DNA of 64,000 nt from Spirosoma oryzicola. Its GTDB lineage: Bacteria; Bacteroidota; Bacteroidia; Cytophagales; Spirosomataceae. Each line of letters begins with the position of its first letter. Within the stretch, counting starts at the first letter, position 1. Of the stretch, positions 9,567-17,187 are shown in pieces. The stretch covers positions 2,496,501-2,560,500 of the forward strand of contig NZ_CP089538.1 of assembly GCF_021233055.1 (NCBI RefSeq), given 5' to 3'. The notes beneath the pieces were generated by a model, which made no database searches, was not told the DNA's origin, and worked only from the letters and a program-made list of their open reading frames with translations. A program made the position numbers and the translations under genes.

Positions 9567-10498
9567 TGGCGGACCGGGCACAGATCATATCGGGGGCAAT
9601 TGCAGGCTCGGCGCTGGTTCATATCAGCGCGCCAGACCGCGATCCGGGTACGGATGTGCTCGTATATGCGGGTCCGGATCTGCTCGGCTCGGCTGATTTG
9701 GCCGCTGGCGTGGCTGATGTTGTGCTGAGCCGGGTACTTGTTGCGGGCGAAGTAATACAGGCAAGCCTGGTTAATCCCGGCGACGGATGCGGTTTACCGG
9801 TTATTGTGTCTTCGCCGGGCATTACGATCGGCGGCTGGCGTACCCCTTCGGAGCTTGACGTTACCCTACCTGATGGCTCGACGATTAGCATGCCCGCCGA
9901 TCAGTTCAAGGAACAATACGGCTACTTACCGGCCAGTATTCAGGACCCGGCTGGCGTTCGGGCGAATGTTTACCCCGAATTTTTACCTGAGCAGCTACGC
10001 AGCATTCAGTTTTCGTTGACCATCAAGCAGGTACCCGGCCAGACGTACGTAACCGTGTCCAACGTGACTGGAACGCTCGGTACACCGCTTGTGCAGTGGG
10101 CTGCTTCGGAACCGTTCGGCTCGGATATGTCGCGTGTATTTACCGTGAATACGGCGCTGAATCTGGCCGTAAAAGGCGCAAACGATACAACACCGGCTAC
10201 GCGAAACCTGAACATTGAAGTGACAGCAGCCTCTTCGGGTCCGTCGTCGGGCGATATAAACGGTTTAGCTTTTCGCTTCAATAACGGGCCCTACGTTCGC
10301 GTACTCGCCAATTCAACGAAGCAACTACAGGCCCGCTTACAGGGCTTTATTGACTGGCAGAATTTCAACTTTGAAGAAAGCCAGTATCAGGAATGCTTTT
10401 TTCAGGGCGTACCCAACGGCCCATATACGATACAGGTACGGGTTGCCAATGATACCAATTCGGCAAACTGGAAAAGTTTAACCATCACAAAAAGCTAA
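9566..10498 (+). CDS. Phage structural/tail-tip protein, unknown family
   Basis: A 310-residue protein. The ATG shares its A with the preceding TAA (TAATG overlap), so translational coupling is likely; a longer frame upstream would run into the fibre gene. It is beta-rich with no signal peptide. The first 90 residues are rich in Gly/Ala/Val (LVHISAPDRDPGTDVLVYAGPD), and the C-terminal about 70 residues (GLAFRFNNGPYVRVLANSTK) resemble a fibronectin/Ig-like fold. The position after the fibre suggests an accessory tail or carbohydrate-binding protein. I cannot name the family. Confidence 0.55.
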   Translation: MADRAQIISGAIAGSALVHISAPDRDPGTDVLVYAGPDLLGSADLAAGVADVVLSRVLVAGEVIQASLVNPGDGCGLPVIVSSPGITIGGWRTPSELDVTLPDGSTISMPADQFKEQYGYLPASIQDPAGVRANVYPEFLPEQLRSIQFSLTIKQVPGQTYVTVSNVTGTLGTPLVQWAASEPFGSDMSRVFTVNTALNLAVKGANDTTPATRNLNIEVTAASSGPSSGDINGLAFRFNNGPYVRVLANSTKQLQARLQGFIDWQNFNFEESQYQECFFQGVPNGPYTIQVRVANDTNSANWKSLTITKS

Positions 10499-10734
10499 TG
10501 GCAAACGCAGCAGCAGAAGTAGCCAAAACCGATGAAGCGCCCGAAATCACAATGAAAGATGTGAGCCGGGATAATGGGAACGGTATCGTCGTATTCAAGA
10601 CCAATGCTAAAAAGGGAACTGAATTCACGCTCAAAGTGGACGATAGCCAGGTGAAAGCGAAAGCAGAAAACGGGCAGGTCTGGTTCTACGTCGGTCGTGA
10701 GCTAACCGAGGAAAGCAATATCCGACTCGCTTAG
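10498..10734 (+). CDS. Small phage protein, unknown function
   Basis: A 78-residue acidic/basic mixed protein whose ATG overlaps the previous stop (TAATG). The N-terminal 20 residues are Ala/Glu-rich and probably disordered. The rest contains beta-type stretches (GIVVFKTNAKKGTEFTLKVDD). No membrane segment is present. The tight overlap supports real translation. The likely role is a minor structural protein, but nothing in the sequence proves it. Confidence 0.5.
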   Translation: MANAAAEVAKTDEAPEITMKDVSRDNGNGIVVFKTNAKKGTEFTLKVDDSQVKAKAENGQVWFYVGRELTEESNIRLA

Positions 10735-10780
10735 CGGTCGCCAAGGATTTAAAACAGGAACAGTAAACAACAAATCAGAA

Positions 10781-11731
10781 ATGACATCACTTAAAAGCTT
10801 CCTTTCCGATGGCTCGTCAACTGGAGCAGTCGTTCGGGTACCCGCCAACAAGATTCGACTACCTAAGTCAAACTTTGTGGCCGTTGCCTTCTTACCCAAA
10901 AATACCTTACCCGAATTGGGTAGCTCGTACACCCCACCCGGTGGTACTGCCGCCACACTTACCGCTGCCAATCTGGTTTCGGTGATTACGCTACTCGCTA
11001 TCAACGGTATTGCTACAGTTTTTGGTAATGGTACGGTATCGGGTAAGCGGGGTAAGTACAAAGCCGACGAAGAAACAACGATTTTTGGCTCGCAGCGTAC
11101 CGCCGAAGATACCGACGAAGGGGAGATCGTGTTCGAGATTATGTTCAAGTACGCCTACCACAACACGGAGTTTATGAACCAGCTTCGTAAGCGTTCGGGG
11201 AAAGACGATATCTACTTCTTTACCGACCGTTCAGTTGAGGTTGTACGGGCTGACATTCACGAACCTGTGTACAAAAATTCCAACAACGGCGAGGTAACTG
11301 GCAACAACAAAGAAAATCTGACATCGGGCGGCTTTGGCGTTATAATTGGTTCGGATGGGGATATCGTGCCGGAATTCGGAAACTTCGAGAAGAGCCTATC
11401 CGCTTCCAACTTCCAGTACACCTTCGGCGTCCCGACTGTGACAGGAACCGGCCTTACGGCTTCTTTGTCGGGTACGGTGATCAACAAAACGGCACCTGGT
11501 ACGGGCACGATTGCCAACGCGGTGGCAGAAACGGTTACGGCGGGCGTTGTGGCCTACCGCGTTTATCTGGAAGGCGATTCGGCTTTACCCGCTGGTATAA
11601 CGATCGATTCGGCAACTGGTACGGTAACCGTCGCGGCTAACCTAACAGCAGGTTCGTACAAGGTTATCGTTGCCGCAGAAAACAAGGTTGGCGTCATCGG
11701 TGAATACCGCTTTACGCTAATTGCTGCTTAA
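10781..11731 (+). CDS. Phage structural protein with C-terminal putative Ig domain (tail-tube candidate)
   Basis: A 316-residue protein beginning 46 bases after the preceding gene and ending just before a strong terminator. The first 220 residues look like a compact virion protein (KADEETTIFGSQRTAEDTDEGEIVFEI, then a helical YHNTEFMNQLRKRSGKDDIYFFTD segment). The last about 90 residues form a putative Ig/He_PIG-type domain (ALPAGITIDSATGTVTVAANL). Ig extensions are common on major tail and capsid proteins. Being last in its transcription unit and before the portal, it could be the major tail protein. This is inference. Confidence 0.5.
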   Translation: MTSLKSFLSDGSSTGAVVRVPANKIRLPKSNFVAVAFLPKNTLPELGSSYTPPGGTAATLTAANLVSVITLLAINGIATVFGNGTVSGKRGKYKADEETTIFGSQRTAEDTDEGEIVFEIMFKYAYHNTEFMNQLRKRSGKDDIYFFTDRSVEVVRADIHEPVYKNSNNGEVTGNNKENLTSGGFGVIIGSDGDIVPEFGNFEKSLSASNFQYTFGVPTVTGTGLTASLSGTVINKTAPGTGTIANAVAETVTAGVVAYRVYLEGDSALPAGITIDSATGTVTVAANLTAGSYKVIVAAENKVGVIGEYRFTLIAA

Positions 11732-11755
11732 TAGTATTCTATCCACACCATACAT

Positions 11756-11798
11756 AAAATCCGGAGCCACTGGCCGAAGCTAATCGGCTCCGGATTTT
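11756..11798 (+). terminator. Intrinsic terminator between tail and head modules
   Basis: An inverted repeat with arms AATCCGGAGCC and GGCTCCGGATT and a loop of about 17 bases, followed by a short T tract. Its A-rich left flank and T-rich right flank suggest it may act in both directions. It ends the 10781 gene. The downstream portal gene must start after it, which is why the ATG at 11812 is preferred over the TTG at 11797 inside the hairpin arm. Confidence 0.75.
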
Positions 11799-11811
11799 GA
11801 AAGAACTTCTA

Positions 11812-13839
11812 ATGCTGGACTACACGCGCGATATCCTGCCATACTTGGAACTTGGATCGGACAACAAACCGAATCCAAAGTATCGGCATTCGTTCTATCA
11901 GGCCAGTATTGATCACAAAAACCGGTTGAAAGCGGCTTTTCGTAAGAAGATGCCGGACTACCTCAACATCAACCGGCCCAAAGAGCGGGAAGAGTACAAG
12001 AAATACCGCGAAGCGATCTATCGCAACACGATGCGTTCGTTTCGTACGCGCATTGTTGAAGCACTGGATTATATCCGGCAAGCGGACGATTTCGAGGTTG
12101 TTTACCCCAAACAGCAGGAACAAACCGCATCTGTTAGGGATTCGCTCGAAGGTTTACTGTCGGATAGCAAATTTACCAAAGACGGCGATCTGACGAACTG
12201 GTTTTTCTCCAAAGTCAGAAAGAAGTACGTTGACGATCCGAATGCGGTCATTGTCATGTTACCCATGACGCAGCCCATCAGCGATAGCGAACGCGTTCGA
12301 CCCGAACCGCTACTGATCGGGTCCGAGTTCGTTTACCAGCATCGCAAGGGTGAGTTTGCCGTGTTGCAGTCACCCGAAAAGACCTGGATAACCAATGCCG
12401 AAGGCAGGCCCGAGAAAACGGGGGTTATCCTGCTATTCGTTGACGTGGATACCTACTGTGTAGCCCGTCAGAAAAGCCGGTTCGCTGTTGCTGGAAAAAC
12501 CCAGATTGAATGGGATGTAACGGGTTTGAAACCGCTCGTCAGCGAGGAAGATCCGGCAACCATAACCGGCTATTCCTTTTCTCCGCCGAAACACTACTGC
12601 CCGGTACTACCCGTTCGCAAGATCGGTAAGCTTTCGGAAGATGAAGCCGAAGAGAAATCCGGACAATCCTATACGCTGGTTAGTAGCAACGATGCGGGCG
12701 AAGAGTTTTTCGAAAGCATTATCGCCGATGCGTTGCCGCATATTGAAGGCGCTCAGGAAGTTGGTAGCGATATTCAGATTGAGCGAAATTTCCACGTCAG
12801 TAGCCAGGAATGGCGCTTTGGGCAAAAGCAGTGCGCGGATTCGATTCACAACGGAAACGGCGGACGCTGCAACGGTGGCAAGATTCCTATACTGGATAAC
12901 GAGGGTATGCCTATCGTAGGCAAAACAGCCATGTGCCCAACCTGCAAAGGTTCGGGCATGGACGTATCCGGCTCCGGTATGGGCTTAATTATCGTGTCAG
13001 CTCCGGGAGCAACCAACTTGCAGGACGAAGGCAGGCCGACGAATCTCCCCATTCCACCAGGCGGTTTTATTCCGCGCCCGATCGAGGGGCTGCAAGAGTT
13101 CGTAAAAGAGTACGAGCGCGAAAAAAAATCGGGTTACGAAACGGTCAATATGCAGTTCCTGATGGAGCGGCTAAACGATCAGTCCGGTACCGCCAAGCGG
13201 CTTGACCTGGAAGAGTTGTACAAAACGCTTATTGTCAACGGGGCGCATCTGTGCGGACTTCTGGAGTTTTTGTTTGAGTGCGCAGCCTACCAGCGTAAGC
13301 AGGAATCCGAAAAGCCGTCCATTGAACCTCCCGTTCGACTGAGCATCGAAAACTCGGAACTGACGCGTCAGGAACTGGTCGAAGCAGTCGAAAAAGGATT
13401 CGACGTAAACCTTCGCAAGCCGCTTGAAAAAAAACTGATCAAGTACCAGTCAGGTGAAGATTCGGACTACTATCGGCGGTACGAATTGCGCGAACGGATT
13501 GACCCCTACCAGGTCTACAATGTAGAAACGAAGCTGTTTATCAAATCCGAAGCGCGTCTGACGATGCAGATCGACGGTCCGGAATACCGGGAGTTATGCG
13601 AGTGCATCAACCTGAGCATTCACTTTGATAAGCTGGTTACCGACGAACTGCTCAAAGGTGAAGGTTTCTGGAATCTGAAACCCGCCGAACAGTACGCTAA
13701 ACTTCGCGAAGGAGCCAGGAAAATGACCGCTCCGGCAAAGCCCGTTCAGATTGATCCAAAAACGGGACTACCTACGCAGCAGGAAGGGCAACTAGCGCCA
13801 ATCGTCGATTTAAAAAACAACAACCAGCTTAAACTGTAA
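11812..13839 (+). CDS. Phage portal-like protein with cysteine (zinc-type) insertion
   Basis: A 675-residue protein. I start at ATG 11812, because the in-frame TTG five codons earlier lies inside a terminator arm. The large, mainly helical protein sits immediately upstream of a MuF-type head protein, scaffold and capsid gene, which is the usual place for a portal, the dodecameric DNA channel. The tail (LIKYQSGEDSDYYRRYELRE, then a Gln/Lys-rich end) fits this. An unusual insertion at about 341-380 has C341, C353 and a CPTCKGSG motif (C375, C378) resembling half of a DnaJ-type zinc finger. The portal assignment is by context. Confidence 0.6.
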   Translation: MLDYTRDILPYLELGSDNKPNPKYRHSFYQASIDHKNRLKAAFRKKMPDYLNINRPKEREEYKKYREAIYRNTMRSFRTRIVEALDYIRQADDFEVVYPKQQEQTASVRDSLEGLLSDSKFTKDGDLTNWFFSKVRKKYVDDPNAVIVMLPMTQPISDSERVRPEPLLIGSEFVYQHRKGEFAVLQSPEKTWITNAEGRPEKTGVILLFVDVDTYCVARQKSRFAVAGKTQIEWDVTGLKPLVSEEDPATITGYSFSPPKHYCPVLPVRKIGKLSEDEAEEKSGQSYTLVSSNDAGEEFFESIIADALPHIEGAQEVGSDIQIERNFHVSSQEWRFGQKQCADSIHNGNGGRCNGGKIPILDNEGMPIVGKTAMCPTCKGSGMDVSGSGMGLIIVSAPGATNLQDEGRPTNLPIPPGGFIPRPIEGLQEFVKEYEREKKSGYETVNMQFLMERLNDQSGTAKRLDLEELYKTLIVNGAHLCGLLEFLFECAAYQRKQESEKPSIEPPVRLSIENSELTRQELVEAVEKGFDVNLRKPLEKKLIKYQSGEDSDYYRRYELRERIDPYQVYNVETKLFIKSEARLTMQIDGPEYRELCECINLSIHFDKLVTDELLKGEGFWNLKPAEQYAKLREGARKMTAPAKPVQIDPKTGLPTQQEGQLAPIVDLKNNNQLKL

Positions 13840-14675
13840 TGAACGAGATTCAGGACATAGAGCAGCTTGATAACGATATTCAAACGTGGGATGCAGCGTT
13901 CGCCGTTGCCATGCTCGCCTTGAATAGTGCATTACTGAGCGAGCTATACGCCCTGATTGATCGGCTGGTGCTACGCGGCAGAGCGACAACGTACGCCGAA
14001 GTGATGGCGAACTTTCAAACCGTTGTCACCTGGCAGGCTGACTTACCAAACACGTTGTTTCGAATCGGCTTCGACGACGTACTAAACGGACTTCTGGCAC
14101 ATATGGGACAAAGCGCCGAGCGGATGAATCGCTATTACAGCAAGATCCTGTCTGACTTCAACCCAAGTGCGTACAATACCCTCGTCGAACAGCTAACCGA
14201 GCAAACGCGCAACCTGGTCACTTCGACGCTTGAATCGACGTATCAGAAAGTCGTTGGCGACGTGCTGACAACGGGCGTCATGACCAAATCAACAGCCGCT
14301 GAGCTTCGGGCAACGCTCGCTGAGCGTCTGCAAAACGAAGGCTTATCCACCCGTCCGGTTAATACCGTAGCGTCAGACAGTTTGTACACCTTCACCCGTG
14401 CGTACTCGCAGGCAGTCGCCGAAGGGCTAAACCTGAAGCACTACTACTACATGGGTACGCAGATTGCCACAACCCGTAGTTTCTGTGCTGCTCGTTTTGG
14501 CCGGGTCTTTACGCAGAAAGAAGTAGAAGAGTGGCCAGAGTTGACGTGGACGGGCAAGATACCGGGCACCAACAAGCAAACAATCTTCTGGTACTGTGGG
14601 GGCTTTAACTGTCGGCACCGGCTGCTACCGATTTCAAAAACCTTGTATACCAACTTTTTAAACAACAATAACTAA
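13839..14675 (+). CDS. Phage head morphogenesis protein, MuF (SPP1 gp7)-like
   Basis: A 278-residue protein starting on the A of the previous stop (TAATG). The N-terminal 200 residues are helical. The C-terminal domain shows the typical MuF signature: TRSFCAARFGRVFTQKEVEEW, then CGGFNCRHRLLPIS, which is the conserved cysteine/histidine-containing end of this family. MuF proteins are minor head components next to the portal and are often injected or involved in head assembly. Position between portal and scaffold fits exactly. No toxin fusion follows the MuF domain. Confidence 0.8.
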   Translation: MNEIQDIEQLDNDIQTWDAAFAVAMLALNSALLSELYALIDRLVLRGRATTYAEVMANFQTVVTWQADLPNTLFRIGFDDVLNGLLAHMGQSAERMNRYYSKILSDFNPSAYNTLVEQLTEQTRNLVTSTLESTYQKVVGDVLTTGVMTKSTAAELRATLAERLQNEGLSTRPVNTVASDSLYTFTRAYSQAVAEGLNLKHYYYMGTQIATTRSFCAARFGRVFTQKEVEEWPELTWTGKIPGTNKQTIFWYCGGFNCRHRLLPISKTLYTNFLNNNN

Positions 14676-14980
14676 TGGCTAAAAAACTGAGTGAATTGAA
14701 ATCCCGCGATCAGATCGTTGTAAAGCTCCACGCAATTCAGGGCACAAAAGATAGCGAAGCGGTAACAATCAAGCCCGAACAGGAAATCGTAATGACCAAA
14801 TCGGCTTACGAGTCAATCGAGCGAAACACTAATAACTATTCGCCTGCATTAAACCGCAAGGTTACTCCGCTCGGAATTCCAAAATTCAAAAAGATCGAAT
14901 CCGATGCAGGCGGAAAGGTAGATGTCCTTGATGGCTTTGAAGCGTTTGCCCAAGAGGAAGAGGTTGTATCCGCAGCTTAA
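14675..14980 (+). CDS. Small head-module protein, unknown function
   Basis: A 101-residue protein overlapping the MuF stop by one base (TAATG). It is rich in Lys/Glu with short beta stretches (DQIVVKLHAIQG) and an acidic C-terminus (FAQEEEVVSAA). There is no membrane segment. Its place between MuF and scaffold suggests a head accessory protein. I do not recognise the family. Confidence 0.5.
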   Translation: MAKKLSELKSRDQIVVKLHAIQGTKDSEAVTIKPEQEIVMTKSAYESIERNTNNYSPALNRKVTPLGIPKFKKIESDAGGKVDVLDGFEAFAQEEEVVSAA

Positions 14981-14999
14981 GTAAAGTAAAAGCATTTTC

Positions 15000-15047
15000 A
15001 GTAAAACCGGCCTTCGGGCAAACCACCAGTAACCGGCCCTCGGGCAA
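15000..15047 (+). repeat. Two direct repeats in the leader before the scaffold gene
   Basis: Two near-identical units of the form GTAA(AA)CCGGCC(T/C)TCGGGCAAA lie about 27 bases apart in the 70-base gap before the scaffold gene. Each can fold a small GC hairpin (one with a TTCG loop). They may tune expression of the abundant scaffold/capsid pair, but the hairpins are short. Confidence 0.4.
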
Positions 15048-15052
15048 AGCGA

Positions 15053-15901
15053 ATGAAACTTAAAGACCTATTTACAACACTGGCTACCCGTGCAGGCATT
15101 GCCGAAACGGATGCAAAATTGAAGGCCGTAATCGACGCCATTCCTGATTTTGACGTAGACGATGAAACGGTTGCCAATCCAATTAAAACCAATCTGATTA
15201 CTGAATTGGAGGCCGAATCCCGGCCAACGATTAAAAAGAAACTTGTCGCTCAGGCGCTGAACGGCGTTGATGCTCAGTTGGAAGCCAAATTATCTAAAAT
15301 CTTTACCGCCGAGGAAATCGAAGCACTGAAGAAAGACGAAAAGCCAACCATCAAAAAGCTAACTCGACTACTGGCTAAGTATGACGAACTGGAAGCGTCA
15401 TCGAAACCCGGCGATCAGGCAGAATTAAACAAAACGATTCTGGATCTAAACGGCACAATCGAAAAGCTGAAGACAGATAACGAAGTCGCTGTAAATGCCG
15501 TCCGTTCGGAGTATGACCAGAAGCTGTACTTCAACTCGCTGGCTAACAAAGTAATCGCCCGTGCCGACGTAACCGATTACGCTAAAGCAAAAGAGGGTAA
15601 GCGGGTTATCACGGATTTACAGGAAACAATTGAAGCGGCAGGCGGAGTACTGGACTTCAAAACGGGCAATGTCATGCAGAAAGCGGACCCAACGGCTCAA
15701 CTTTTTATTGACAATAAACCCGCTACGGTTGATTCGATGCTGACCAAAACGCTGACGGAGAATGAATACATCAAAAAGTCAGAACCCGCAGGATCGACAA
15801 CCATTACAACAGCGGGTGGCAATGATGGTAAGCCGGCGCAAATTGGCTCTGGCATCTTGAAGACGATTCAGCAGGCGACTGAACAGTCGAAAGCAAGCTA
15901 A
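15053..15901 (+). CDS. Capsid scaffolding protein candidate
   Basis: A 282-residue, acidic, highly helical protein directly upstream of the capsid gene. A heptad-rich coiled coil spans about 110-170 (ELNKTILDLNGTIEKLKTDNEVA). The N-terminal 90 residues are Lys/Glu/Ala-rich. The C-terminus is Gly/Thr-rich then helical (IGSGILKTIQQATEQSKAS), as in scaffolds whose C-terminus contacts the capsid shell. Scaffolds guide procapsid assembly in the cytoplasm and are then lost. The assignment rests on composition and position. Confidence 0.65.
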   Translation: MKLKDLFTTLATRAGIAETDAKLKAVIDAIPDFDVDDETVANPIKTNLITELEAESRPTIKKKLVAQALNGVDAQLEAKLSKIFTAEEIEALKKDEKPTIKKLTRLLAKYDELEASSKPGDQAELNKTILDLNGTIEKLKTDNEVAVNAVRSEYDQKLYFNSLANKVIARADVTDYAKAKEGKRVITDLQETIEAAGGVLDFKTGNVMQKADPTAQLFIDNKPATVDSMLTKTLTENEYIKKSEPAGSTTITTAGGNDGKPAQIGSGILKTIQQATEQSKAS

Positions 15902-15959
15902 AATTAGATAGTAAAAGTCCGTACCGGTCGGCTACCGGGACTAACTAACAACAACTACA

Positions 15960-17117
15960 ATGAACTTAGGAATTGCAGGAATTGCGCCGGTTGCTTTGGC
16001 TCTGACATTGGCCAACGGTAAGCGGTTTAAAAACTACGGCTTTTTGCAGGCAGCCCGGTCACCACAATTGGCCGCTCTGATTGCTGAGCTAAACCCACAA
16101 ACGGCCCGCGCTGATGGGCGTTATTCGTCGGTAAAAGAAAACGGCAAGCCTAAAGCAGTCGTAAAGCTCAACTATCGCCCGCAGATTAATGCGACACCAT
16201 TAACCGAGCGTACTGTTACTACAGGCGCAGGTCCGGTTGAAGATCAGTCCATTGATGTGCCGTTTAACGTTCACCGCGAATTGCCCTTAACTTACGAAAC
16301 GACAGACATTATCCGTCTGGCCAAGGAAACCGAAGAGTATCTGAAGCGGGCAAATGCAAACCAGTTTGCGGTAAGCCTGAGTGATTTTAAGATGCTCTCA
16401 GATATGGGTGATCAGATTCTTCGTCGAACTGATGCGGTACTAGCGAGCGTAAACACTGCGGTTGGTACGGCTATGTTAGCTGGCGCAGGCGGAAACCTGA
16501 TGATCGGCTCGACTTCCCCCGCAAACATGGCAGTTCAACCAATCACAGCCTTTAAATCTGACGGCTCGCTGAGTCTTGATCCGTTTGATTTCTTCGCTGA
16601 GTTGAAGCAAACTCACCATTTCGAAGGTAAGCCTATCGTTATTGGTGCAAAGAAATTCGCTAAATGGCTACGTCGTAAGGGCATAGCAACGGCGGCTGAT
16701 TTAGGTTACGATTATGCAGCGGCATTCGCTGAACTGGATATCGAAGGCTATTTCGATGAGGATGCGGATACCATCTTGGGGCCGGACGAAATCTTGATTA
16801 TCGATCCAGGCGCGGCCTGCATGGAAACGATTCTAGAGCATAGACTCTATGATCAAGGGGGTGTAATTCCTGGCAATAAAGTAGCGAACACAACCTACGG
16901 AACGGCTTCATTCAATATTGCCCAGACGAATGCCGAAACCTTCCAGATGGATATCGATATGCGGGTTCGGGAAGAGGATACGGCCTACCCACGTTTTACG
17001 ATCACGCCATCTATGCACTTCGGCGTATTCACCCGTCCGGCTGGCTACCACAAAAACTACGGCGGATGGGAAACCCACACCGGTATTTTCCGCGCCAAGC
17101 TCGTTCAGGCTTCCTAA
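15960..17117 (+). CDS. Major capsid protein
   Basis: A 385-residue protein of typical HK97-fold capsid length, following a scaffold candidate and followed by a terminator. Features include a mixed alpha/beta body, NNN-free beta loops such as KAVVKLNYRPQINATPLTERT (an E-loop-like segment), a long helix AKETEEYLKRANANQFAVSL, and a C-terminal segment FTITPSMHFGVFTRPAGYHKNYGGWETHTG with strongly conserved-looking aromatic residues. It assembles the icosahedral shell. Position and length make this the best capsid candidate in the first element; the fold itself is inferred. Confidence 0.7.
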   Translation: MNLGIAGIAPVALALTLANGKRFKNYGFLQAARSPQLAALIAELNPQTARADGRYSSVKENGKPKAVVKLNYRPQINATPLTERTVTTGAGPVEDQSIDVPFNVHRELPLTYETTDIIRLAKETEEYLKRANANQFAVSLSDFKMLSDMGDQILRRTDAVLASVNTAVGTAMLAGAGGNLMIGSTSPANMAVQPITAFKSDGSLSLDPFDFFAELKQTHHFEGKPIVIGAKKFAKWLRRKGIATAADLGYDYAAAFAELDIEGYFDEDADTILGPDEILIIDPGAACMETILEHRLYDQGGVIPGNKVANTTYGTASFNIAQTNAETFQMDIDMRVREEDTAYPRFTITPSMHFGVFTRPAGYHKNYGGWETHTGIFRAKLVQAS

Positions 17118-17141
17118 GCATCAGGAGTAGCGAATCCGTCC

Positions 17142-17176
17142 AAACCCCGATTCCGGTTCACAGAATCGGGGTTTTT
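17142..17176 (+). terminator. Intrinsic terminator after the major capsid gene
   Basis: Perfect arms AACCCCGATTC and GAATCGGGGTT with a loop of about 9 bases and a T5 run. The secreted-protein gene starts only 12 bases later, so that gene probably depends on read-through or on a promoter overlapping the hairpin. Confidence 0.85.
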
Positions 17177-17187
17177 CTATTCACATC

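Noticed and set aside
15915..15945. Hairpin in the leader of the major capsid gene (AGTCC...GGACT)
   Set aside because: Only five base pairs before mismatches; too weak to report as a feature.
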